Below, in pieces: positions 44,708 through 56,078 of a stretch of 64,000 nucleotides of DNA. This stretch comes from Protula sp. h YS-2021. Taxonomy: Eukaryota > Annelida > Polychaeta > Sabellida > Serpulidae. Every line of letters begins with the position of its first letter. Position 1 is the stretch's first letter. A program made the translations under genes and the position numbers. The notes beneath the pieces are model-generated. The model was not told the DNA's origin, searched no databases, and worked only from the letters and a program-made list of their open reading frames with translations. The DNA lies in NCBI GenBank assembly GCA_949752745.1, contig OX457027.1, positions 88,495,720 to 88,559,719 on the forward strand. Reading direction: 5' to 3'.

Positions 44708-45656
44708 GTTTTTACTGTTGTATAAAATCAAATAAGTTCTATTTTCTCACATCTCTGCACCTTGAAATTATGATTGGGTATGCAAAAGAATCTAGAAAAG
44801 AAATAAATTCTATGATATAAAGTGACTTCTTCAGAACCCTAGAAGTCTCAGAAACGCTTTTTTGGTCGCAGACTTTTTCAAGCAGGTTGGCATCTGGTTT
44901 AATGCAACAGGGGCAACAGGAAATATGCAATCGCCAGCGCATTTTGACTTAAGTTTTCAACACAGTTAAAGAGTCAGAGAGGAGTGACCTCGGCTTTGAT
45001 GTAAGGCAAAAACGTTATGGAGACATTATGGTTTATATCGTTTGAGGGCATCTAATTACGGCCATTTTACATTCGATACAACGGTGTACTAGAAACCATT
45101 GTAACTTAAACGAAGCTCCTTCTATGGTGTCAAACTTTCCGAGACAATGAGACGAAAGGCTGTTTTATACGTTCAGTGGCATATCAATGAGTTTGCCGTC
45201 TTATGAGCTGTTACCATCGTGAACAAGTTCTCTGGTTGAATCCGTGCTTAAGAGCTGATCTCAGTTTTCTTGACTTGACACAGCATTTGCCAAACACATG
45301 GGCTATATGAGAAGCCATAGAAAATGCGGCAATGGTAAAATACTGCTCCAGGTTAATTTCCATAAGTCATTATTAAGAAATAAACTTCATGTTTTTAGTG
45401 TTTGAAATGAGCTTGCTAGTTAACTTGCTTGTTTGGAAAATGATCCGAGGTTATTTTGAGAGTGAAGAAAAAGTTTAGGAAATTTTTTTAATAATAATTG
45501 CGGGATCTCATACCTTGCACATGTGTGGAAGGATGTAATTAAGATATTTCGCATGAGGTTTTGTCCATCATGTTTAATCTTTAACAACTCATTTAAAAAC
45601 ATGTGCAGCAATTCGACATGCATAGACAGTTATAAGAAGTGAAATTTCTAGACGCA

Positions 45657-45757
45657 AACGAAGAAGAAGAAAGGAAGAAGAAGGCGATGATGAAGAAGAA
45701 GCAGAAGTAGAAGAAAAAGAAGCAGGAGGAGGAGAAACAGAAAAACAAGAAAAATAA
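45657..45757. repeat. (GAA/AAG)n purine tract
   Basis: About 100 bp of AAGAAG, AGGAGG and similar units, purine only on the plus strand apart from a few bases. Directly precedes the 67-bp array. Confidence 0.9.
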
Positions 45758-45795
45758 GATGAAGATAATCTTCACACCAGAAATTAGCAAGTGGC

Positions 45796-46485
45796 TGGAT
45801 GGTACAGATATCGTACCACAGTAATCAAATGCCAGTGAATGAAAACACCGTGACGTTTTATCTGGATGATACAGATATCGTACTACAGTAATCAAGTACA
45901 ATACAATGGAAACTTATGAACGTTTTATGTGGATGGATACAGGCATTGTACTACAGTAGTCAAATACAAGTAACTGGTTGCTCATGAACGTTTTATCTGG
46001 CTGGTATACAGATCGTACTACAATAATCAAATACTTGTGAGCGCTTTATCTGGCTGATACAGAGATCGTGCCACAGTAATCAAATACAAGTGAATGAAGA
46101 CTCATATGGATGATACAGAGATCACACTGCAGTAATCAAGTGTACTGAATGGAAACCCATGAACGCTTTATCTGATTGGTACAGAGTTCGTACTACACTA
46201 ATCATATACAAGTGAATCGAAGCTCATGAACGTTTTGTCTTGATGATATAGAGATCGGACCACAGTAATCAAATACAATGAATGTAAAATCATGAACGTT
46301 TTATCTTCGTGATACAGAGATCGTGCTACAGTAATCAAATGTAAGTGAATGGAAACGCATGAATGTTTTATCTTGGTGATACAAAGATTGTGCCACACTA
46401 ATTAAATGCAAGTGAATTGAAACTCGTGATCTGGATGGCAAAGGGATCGTAATACACTAATTAAACACAAGTGAATGGAAATTCA
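45796..46485. repeat. About 67-bp tandem array, roughly 11 copies
   Basis: Each unit has GGATGATACAGAGATCGTAC, CACAGTAATCAAATACAAGT and GAATGGAAACTCATGAACGT followed by TTTATCT, with 10-20% variation and some shortened units. It fills most of the space between the 3' ends of the NRF-6-like and methyltransferase genes. Confidence 0.92.
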
Positions 46486-46988
46486 TAGAATTTTTTCTTC
46501 CAAACTTTATTTACAAAAGAACTGAGCAATGGGTTATTAATTCTCAAATGTCGCTTCAGAATCTTGAAAAATGTCACGAGATAAAATTACTGACAAACAA
46601 AATCACAAGCCTTTATTCTATTAGAAATCAACTAGACACTTCATTACTGGGTGTGCAGTTGGACTTGATTTGTCATTGTGTATGCGTTTCTTTCTGTTTT
46701 GAGTTCTTGGAAAAATTAAATTAAGTTATAATTTTGCAGCAGTTTATTTATTTTATAATACGATCTACTTGATGCACAGCCACAGCTTTTTTTACTCAAC
46801 TGTTAGCTTATTCAATAATTATTAATTTGAATATTTCACAACATATAATCTTATGGGGCTGTGTGTATTCAAGTAAATGGCTTAGATTCCTAAGGGTTGA
46901 ACAACGTGAACGTTTTGCAACCATATTTTGCTTTAAATTATGTCAATACAATAACAATTTAATTTGCAAAAAATATTTGTGTAAGCTT

Positions 46989-47136
46989 GTAAGTGTTCTT
47001 TTGTAAAGAGTTCTTTTTAACTTTTTTTTAAAATTTGCTGATCAGTACACGATTATTTGTGCATGTAAGTGTTCTTTTGTAAAGAGTTCTTTTTAACTTT
47101 TTTTAAAAATTTGCTTATCAGTACACGATTATTCTT
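46989..47136. repeat. 76-bp tandem duplication at the methyltransferase stop codon
   Basis: Copies 46989-47064 and 47065-about 47136 share GTAAGTGTTCTTTTGTAAAG, AGTTCTTTTTAACTTTTTTT and CAGTACACGATTATT. The second copy contains the stop codon (TTA at 47129-47131 on plus). Confidence 0.92.
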
Positions 47137-50100
47137 TCACTATATGGACATAACAGGCAACGATATCATAGCCATGGTCATCTGGCTTCTCAAGAATAAG
47201 AGCTTCGTACCGGGAATATAACTCATCAATAATGGCACGTTTCTCCTCAAGCCTTCTTGTATTACACAGTCCACCGTAATAAGTATGTTCATTCCAGCTG
47301 CGAATGTAACGCACGTATTCTTTCACGGAATCTTGTAGCGCCTTACCTTCCATTGTGCCAGCTGAAAATTGATTCTTCTTTAAGTACATAACATGTTAAA
47401 ATGACCATATTAACATAAACATGTTTTTGCACCTTTCCTTGCATATTGCACCAAAAAACTAATTTTCAACTAATGCAAAAATAATATAAATAACTATTGC
47501 CTTCTGTATCTATGTTTATTTGTTTGCCGCTGAGCTAGTGCAAAGCCGAGACTATTAATATTGAGCGAAAAATTGTTTGTCCGTCCGTCTCTCGACGCTG
47601 GTGAATATGATATTATACATATATATTATAATTACCTTCTAGCACAGAATATACCTTAGAGTGGAGCAAATGCAAAAAATTTTTTCCACGGACACTTATC
47701 AGAATGGTGATAGAGGACTTATATCATGGGAACCGACTATACTTTTGCAAAAAGACAAACTGTAATTATACGAAAATAAAAAAAACTTAGACGGAAATAC
47801 ATAGATAGCGTATCAGTGACTGTAAGAATTACAACTTTTTAACGATCTTACCTTTCCACTGTGTATTGAAGGGACATTGATTTATTTTCATTTCAATGTT
47901 TAGCAGCCGAAGCCCACTTTTGAGCACTGATGAATTTTGATCCCTTAGAATTGAAAAATAAGCATCGTTACTATAAACACTGAATAAAGGAACAGCAATA
48001 ATCGGAAATGAATGGCACGGCAAAATACGGCTTCAGGACCAGTAATGTAGTTGTAATAAAGATATACAAGGTTTTAGTATGTGGCGTCATACATATTTGT
48101 GTACAGCCAGTCTATGTAGTAAATATCTTGCATATCAGATATACCTGAATGGAGCAGTGATTTCTTCGTCGCTTCTTGCATACCAGTGCTTTCTTGTGTT
48201 AATGAACTCATTCTACAAAGAAGTAGAAATCTTTCGACCACATAATGTTATAACATTGTGACCAGCGTGGAGTTTTAGTACTTTAGTCGCATTATTATTT
48301 GCATAAATGTAAGTTTAATAAGGTAAGTGCAAAAAATCTTACACCATTCGTGTATCATTTCAACTTGAAATTCTTCTTGAGGCATAACTTTGTTAATGGA
48401 AGTGATCTAACCAAAAGTTTTGAAAGCTTAGTCTGCACTAAATTGAATTGCAATCAAAAGATCTTTGTATATAAACTCCGGTAATTGAAGCTTGCGATCA
48501 GTTTACCCATAGATGTGGCAATTTCAACAAATAGATTACTAATTTACAAGAACAGAACTTTGATTCAAGTGTCAACATGTTACTTTGATTTACAGTTAGG
48601 TAGCTCAGAGACTTCATGGTTCAAAACTGGCAAATCTGTATAATTTTAAAACTAAATTGTAGGCTAGCTCATCAATTAACCTAATATTTTAGGTTATTTC
48701 ATGTCAAATATTCCAAGAAATGAAGATTAGACCTCTAGATTATTCTAGAAATCAAGTAATTATATTACCATAAAGAACAATTTCTAGAAGAAATGGAGCC
48801 ACCTTGATAAAAACGCCCGCTAAGTCCCAGCCACAAACAATGCTTGGCATTTGGTTACATAGTCAGAACAACACTAAATGGTAGCTCCTCAGTAGCAATA
48901 ATATTTCCACATTTCTTTGAAAAAGTGTGGAGCACAGGTTCGATCATCTATCAATCTCATTTGCTATTACTTACTCATATTCAATTTAATCCACCTGTAC
49001 AATACTTAAAACCACAACTTAACGGTATCTTTATTTCTTCTTAATTTTAATTTTATTGTACTCATTAAAGTGCTTTAACCATTGTGAAAAATTATTGAAT
49101 AAAACCTTTGGCCCATACTTGCAGCTAGCGAAAGATAATATTGATTTTTCAAAATGCACATTTGGAAACTGATATACATGACAGATAATTGGATTCGTAC
49201 TTAGGTTTTTGCAGAAAATTTTTGGTGTACAATGAGATGAAAGAAAACGAAAACTTTCCAAAAATCAACAAAATTCCATTTTGCCAGAAATATGCTCCCA
49301 AGTTGGCCAGTAAAGGAGCAAAATAATATGTTAAATAGTTTTAAAAAGATCATGTTATGGTTTTTTCAGTTCGAAAATATATATGTTGACGAAAAATTAG
49401 AATTTTAATGTTTTCCCTTATCATTTCTTTACAATTTGACTCAACGAATTGCAGTCAAAACAACAGACCCATTAAAAAGCTCCAAAAGTACGAGTTGTCT
49501 TGTAGTATGTTTTAAATAGTGATTAAATTTGCCTATGCGGAAAGAAAGAATGTTTCCATTAAAACACCAGAAGTTAGAGAGATGATGAATTATTTGAAGA
49601 TAAAGTTCCATAAATTTATCGCATATGGTCCAGTTTTTTATATCGTATCGTATCTGACTCTCTGATTTAATTGATTTGAAATGACTTAATTTAAAACGCA
49701 AGACAGAAATGAAAGTAATATTTCAATATTGAATATGCTGTCAGCAAAATTAAGGAAAAACTGAATTATTTTATTGCTCCAGTTATATATTAAAATATAT
49801 AGGAGGTACATTTAAATATTAACACTAAAAATAAAATAAAAACATTTACATTACGTAATCCTTTTGCAAATAGCATTGCTGCAAATAATTCACTGCCTAC
49901 AATTGGTTATCAATCTTGAAGCTTTTAACTTTCAAAAAAAAACACGAAACTAAATTTACTTTTAAAAACTTAATTAAAATCTACTGGAACAGTTTAAAAA
50001 ATGAATTTCTGAGTGTCTAATCGTTCAGCTCATTTGCATTTATAAATATATATATAGATTTCTGTGTGTGTGGGTATAAATTCCTGTTTATATTTTGGCT

Positions 50101-51266
50101 TCTTATGCAATAAGAAAATCGTGAAATGAATGAGCCAGCGGTATTCTTTTAGAGCTATTTGAGTATGCTTTCGCTCTAACCTTTGATATTATGCCTTTCT
50201 TGTACATGTCGTAAAATAGCTGGTTTATCACAATAAAGAAATTTGCTGGAATATTTAATGTACAACCACTATATTCATTTGCTTTGGTTCTGCCGCCAAA
50301 TTCTAATACCAAATGGCCACCTAAAATGATTAATGAAAAAATATTTTATGTTCGTAAGCTTTTGGTTGTTTCTATTGTTTTTAGCAGAGCTACGGAAAGT
50401 AACAATAAAATGCACCACATCTTTGGTAAACATAAACACTTTCATTAAATCTGTCATAAACCTTGTTACACTAAAAGGCAGTACAAAATATTATATTGGT
50501 ATTAGTTCACCTTGAATCAATTCCTTCGCTCTTGATATCAACAAAGTTTCCCAGTCTTTTTCGGCTTGCAATTTAAATCTGCTTTGAATTTCTTCAGATG
50601 ATGTCATCCATGCGTTAGGGAAATCTTCAATAGGGCAAGGTCTGAAAAGGATAAGTACAAATTAAGAATTAAAGAAATAAAGATTTTCTAATATTTGAAC
50701 TTAAAGCATTTACAACATGTAATATGCTATTCTTTGTTGATAAGATACTTTCAGAAGAGAGAAGATATGATAAAATCACTTCACAGGTCCAACTGTATTA
50801 TATTCTGATTTGGTAGTATTTGTACTTAAACAAGCATTTACAACTGTAATGTGCTGTTTTGTTGATAATATACATTGCGACCTTTATCTCTGAGATGTCT
50901 AAATCATGTTACATGTCTAGTTAAGCTCAACTGTGCAACAGTATGTTGTTTTTGCAGGACAAATAGTTTGTATCGATTGTGAATGATATTACGGAATTGA
51001 AAGCCAATGCATCGATGAGGCTGAATAACCAAAGTGAACGCTGTTACTAGGGGCGCACTGATCGTAGAAACTCTTCGCTGTAGCTGCTGTAAAAACTCCA
51101 TGAAAATCATGTGAAACATCTCGTTGCTCTGTTGTATTAATATTTAAAAAAGAAAATGCTTGTAATACATGTTTGAAGCCACTCAGCTCTTGCTTCATCT
51201 TCCTGTTCGAAAATATTGTAAGATAATATCACAAGAATCATCATCATCATTATCATCATCATCATT

Positions 51267-51319
<53 letters not shown>

Positions 51320-51340
51320 TACCATCATCATCTCTCTCTC

Positions 51341-51408
<68 letters not shown>

Positions 51409-54400
51409 AATAATCAATTTAGAAAAGAAAATACTCCTTCCTTTGTATATCTGCAAGCCTACAATATTAGCAAAGTCACTGCTGGCAAAGAATATTGCAA
51501 AAACCAATATCTGGTAGCAAAAGTTAAAATATTCTAGTGATATTTGATTCTTCCCTTCAGGTCAATTTTTCAAAATATATACACATCATCTTACTGAATT
51601 TCAATTTTGTGTACACAACGATACCTTTTATTGCTCGAAAAAGCCCGTTAAAATTGTTGCTCTCCAGATCTCCATAAACAATCATGATTTCTCTGTCATT
51701 TCTACTTTTATTTCTTATTTTCCCTTGAAATTGTAAACAGAATCTGTTTTGATTTGCTTTAAATTGCATAGAGTGATAGAAAAATTATTCATGTTCACAT
51801 ATTTGTTATTTTACTTATTTGTAATATACATAACAAAATTTTAATGAAAGTACTTATTAAATGGACAATATATAACAAAAGGGCAATATACAAATAAAGC
51901 ACATATAACTTTCTAAAAATAGTATGGTATGATGTCATAGTTACATACTTATTGCTTTGGCAAAAATGTCGAAGGACCCCAGTCCATTGGCTGCCCCATA
52001 CTCACAAATAACAAACGTTTGCTTGTCGTCTAGTTGCATTTTGTCTGTTAGAATTCAAGGTCAGATTCACGTATAAAAGTGTATAAGTTACAATCTTCCA
52101 GTATTGCACTAATCGATTTTTAGTTACTAGGTAGGTTGTCGTCATGTGAGGTCGTAGCAACATATTCTGTACAATTTTTTATTTTAAAAATTTTCGAAAA
52201 ATTGACGTCTACTGGAAATTTTTGAGTTCCCTTAAAATGGAGGATGATAAAAATGCATCGTATCGCAACAATGGGGCTCGAAAGAGTAGCTAGGCAATCA
52301 CTATTGTGATCAACTCCTATCAGGCCCGAAACTTGAGTGTTGTTAGTGTATGTTCAGATCGAAAGAAAGATTGATAGATTTCGTTTGCATCTTCGCTACT
52401 GCACATGTTTGGAACAGTTTAGTTTCATACAAAATTTTTACCGTTACCAAACGCGATCTTAATATATATATTTTTTTCTATTGGTGTCTGTTTTATTAAT
52501 ACATGTAAATTATTTCCCAGTTGATATGTAATGCGACTCACATATACCACAGTTTGCAATGTGTAAATAAAATTTTACAACTAACGACACTCATTAAGCA
52601 GGTAATTTATAGAATAAATAAATGAAATTACAGGTACGTAATTTCATTTATTTAAGTAAAAGTATCATTTTTTATAGATAGATATATTTATGCTTTAATC
52701 TTCTATTATCGATTATCTGTCTCTTTTTGCAAACTCTTGGGTCATGCAAAATCATACAAAATCATAAGTTATCAAAATAATATCATTCGTTCTGACCAAA
52801 TGATATGATTTGTTGAAATCACTACCTATGAAATGATATCCGTTCAAAACATTACATGGCTAATAGTTTACTAGCTGGTCAGTTTACAGCGTAGGATCAG
52901 ACGCTTTTTCGTTTTGTTCAGCTAGTTCAAAATATGAACCAGTTCTTCCCAGTATCTATGTTCCTCTTTCTAGTAAGCTTCATCAGTAAATAGTTACGAA
53001 CAATCTATTCGTTGACAAGAAATTTCGGTCGTCTCTGAAATTACAGAAATGATCTGTTCGACAGAATTGTCATCTAGATTACATAAATACCATATGTTTC
53101 TTCTGCTACTCAGCATCTGCACCTTCTTTTGACTTGCTGAAAGTCACACAGGAACAGATAATCTAAGAAATGGATCGTGGGGTGGCCTTACATTAATTAT
53201 ACCATTTATTGGTCGTTATGTTTTGTACAACTTATTCATTATGCCATTGTGGCACTCTATTCCATGTAACAAATGAGGCAGCTTTTAATATTGGGAGCGA
53301 TTTATCTGCACGTGGTTTGCGTCCTTTTGTACGTAATGATATTATTCTTGCAGGCAAATTCTTGAACGAATAACATCATTGGATCAGATGTTGTTTTGAT
53401 TGAGTGTTAACATTGGTCAGGTTATGTTTTAAGTGAATAAGATCATTTGGTCGGGTAATGATTTGAACGAATAGTATCATTTGGTCAGGCCATGTTTTAT
53501 ATTATTCAGTAAAGTCAGCAAAAGCTCTTAAAGACAAAAATGAGCTTAAGATTGTCAGGCTTGTTTTACCAGATTTTTGTAACAGAACAAAACCAGTGAT
53601 AGCATTGGGCCAATTGATTGTTTTAAAACAAACATTGATCCAAATGCGTACTCAGGGATATCATTGGCTTACTATCATAAACGAATCATAATAGTTGTTT
53701 ATTTAAAAATCTCTTCGTTTTTCTGTTTTACTTAAAACAATCCATGAATATCTTCTGTCATTTATACATCTATCATACACTGATAGATGTGGGACCATTC
53801 AATTGTATGAATAATAGTTACTTTTATTTTCTTATTTGTTATGCTGATATTTTTTATTTAGCTTTCGTTACGTTCGGTGCACATATTTTGATAAATTGCA
53901 TTAAACAATCACGTGACCCAACGATATCTTTCGTTCGCACAAATTGACTTAAAAGATATCAACGAGGCAATGAAAGGAACTGGTTCCAAATAGCCAAAAC
54001 AGCTCGTTTCATTGGAGAAAGCTCCTTGTATATGGCGTGTTTATTTATTTACCATTTCTTTTTTGCTTCAAGGGACACAAAAAATGCTTGGTACTTCTTT
54101 CGCATACTCTGGTTAAATAGCTATTATAGAACCTTTAATCAAACAAAGTGATTTATGAAGCATTTGCAGGATGTGCCTTATAACAGCACGCACGAGGGTG
54201 AAGTTTCAAGATTCTTAAAACAAAATCTGTATTTTATTTCTGTATGAAGGCTGGGATGAAAACAATTGATCTTGTTATAGTTTTCTGAGTAGCCTTTATA
54301 TCATTATCCAATACAAAACAATGTAAAAATAAGGAGAGCATGATTAGAGATAAATAAAATCATATTTGTCAGGACTTCATTACAACAATTCATATCACAG

Positions 54401-54578
54401 AATAATATATACCGATGGCATTCTCGACGTATTGCCAGGAGTTGGTGTTTGTTGCTTGCACCGCTGTCACAAGTCCGTCAATGTGGCCAGAGTAGTACGA
54501 TGTTGTGTAACTCATAACCTCCTCATTGACCTCTTCAGACATTGTTTCCTGCATATAATTGTCCCCGATAAAGTTCAT
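47129..54578 (-). CDS. SABATH-family (Methyltransf_7) SAM-dependent carboxyl methyltransferase-like, 9 exons, 398 aa
   Basis: Minus-strand exons: 54578-54413, 52044-51949, 51723-51625, 51128-50993, 50641-50511, 50320-50181, 48212-48145, 47979-47852, 47361-47129 (stop TAA). They total 1197 nt and every phase matches. Family marks in order: VICEYGAANG at 67-76 (SAM site; plants have ADLGCSSGPN), DLESNNFNGLF at 106-116 (plants DLPSNDFNTLF), SFYDQCAPSNSV, SSMHWLS at 158-164, QAEKDWETLL with RAKELI, GGHLVLEFGGR, then a C-terminal cap ending in YDIVACYVHIVKE. SABATH enzymes move methyl from SAM to a carboxyl (salicylate, benzoate, jasmonate, farnesoate in plants) or to nitrogen. Substrate here is unknown. 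The start at 54578 has a weak context (T at -3); the Met at 54542 (A at -3) is an equally good or better start and would give 386 residues. Confidence 0.87.
49258..49436 (-). repeat. Dispersed repeat, copy 2
   Basis: Reverse-complement partner of 405-570, lying in intron 6 of the methyltransferase gene. Shared blocks include GAAATGATAAGGGAAAA, AATTCTAATTTT, AAAACTATTT and AAATGGAATTTTGTTGATTTTT read in two pieces. Some similarity seems to go on for about 30 bp past the last block. Confidence 0.75.
51233..51318. repeat. (ATC)n microsatellite
   Basis: About 28 ATC units with a few ATT changes, followed immediately by a CT array; lies in the intron between methyltransferase exons 3 and 4. Confidence 0.97.
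51321..51405. repeat. (CT)n microsatellite
   Basis: About 40 CT units with one CAC interruption, adjoining the ATC array. Confidence 0.97.
52615..52654. repeat. Perfect 17-bp inverted repeat (cruciform candidate)
   Basis: Arm AAATAAATGAAATTAC at 52616-52631 pairs exactly with 52638-52653, with one more T-A pair outside, around a six-base loop AGGTAC. It lies in the 2.4-kb first intron of the methyltransferase gene. Confidence 0.85.
53340..53500. repeat. About 36-bp degenerate tandem repeat
   Basis: Four diverged units with GAATAACATCATTGGATCAG- and ATCATTTGGTCAGG-type cores followed by TTATGTTTTAA. Lies in methyltransferase intron 1; no gene seen there. Confidence 0.6.
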
Positions 54579-56041
54579 ACATCTAGGCTATATTTCAACA
54601 GAATGACTTTGTCGATAGTTTTTAAAGTGCATGTTGAACATATTTGACTTACTGCTCTAAACTTATTGTACCTTGCATTTTTTAATCCACATTGCAGTTT
54701 ATGGTCAGTGTTATTGCAACTAAATTGTAGTAAATTTTATTTCACTTCGAACTATTTCTTAATGTTTAATTAATAACAGGTTCTTGTGTAAGTGCAGAGG
54801 ATACGCGCTTGAAAATAGCTTTACTGGAACCACCAAAAGAAATGGTTGAATGCTTGAATTTTATCTGAGCTTATACATTAGTAAGTCTTTACAGTCATTT
54901 TATAGTCTTTTTTATTGATTTGATAGTCTAATGTCATCCTTCAAGAGAATTTGCAGTTGTTGTGTAAAGCGCAATGCCTCATTGAAATATCTTTTGCATG
55001 TCTCTAAAACGATGTGGGTTGCGTGCAAGTGAATTCCATTTCTGGCCTTGGAATTATTAGCTTTTCAATTTGCATCATCAGAGGTCTCTTCTGAGATGAT
55101 TGATTTTATTTTCTGTGAATGTAATTATCCCTTTTCATTATTTGCTACATATAGTACTGGACATGTATAACTCAATATGTCGTAGTTATGCCGTTGTTTA
55201 AGCAAAAGAAGCCCCCGTGCAAACAAACCCACCTAATTGTATTACAAACTGAATTTCAACGAATAATCCCATATTTTTCACACCTTACAATTTTAACGTG
55301 ACATGTAGCTCAGTTTTAATGATTTATTTTTGTCCAGATTGTCCAAGTTTCTTTACTGCATCCTAATTTAATTGCTATAGAAATAAATGTCTGTCTTTTT
55401 GTCTGCTTTTCCGCACCATATCCAATCCTAAGTGATAATGAGTAAGATACCCACTGTCCTCATTTAAGTATTGTATTTAGCTGCATTTTGGTTAATAAAT
55501 AAAAAGTTAAACACAGATACACTTTGATAGGATGGGGTGTTTGTACTGGGGTTTGTTTGCATGAGGCACTGAAAATGTGGCTGTAAGTTTTAATCATGCT
55601 GCGGCGGAAATATAAATTATCACAATTTATACTAATATGCGAAATATTTCCTCACGCACTATTTTTGACTGGGAATCAAATAGATGCAAATTGACAGTCT
55701 CTCACTTAATGGAACATAACTACACTCAACTGGCTATTGTTTGCATTACTAATTGCTGAGAACGAAGGAAGGCCCAATAAGAATGACATTTGTATTACTT
55801 ATAAAACTGATTTGAGTCGTTCCCATATTAAGGTCGTCATTTGAGATCTCTACAACATAGTTTTTAGTTCTTTTGAGTATAGTCGTTTGAGGGACGTCTG
55901 AACAGTACCGTTGGGATGTCGATGTCATTACATCAAATTTAATTGAATTGTTTCTGTGGCCTGTCATGTGATTTTTATTGTTGATATGTTGAATAGACTT
56001 TATAGCAGAGTATAATCCACGTAACCAATGTAAAATTTAGA
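54579..56041. other. Upstream flank of the methyltransferase gene; no gene seen
   Basis: AT-rich. It should hold the promoter of the methyltransferase gene, but no clear TATA box or other element can be assigned. The small minus-strand frames here have no recognisable motif. Confidence 0.45.
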
Positions 56042-56046
56042 AAAGT

Positions 56047-56078
<32 letters not shown>

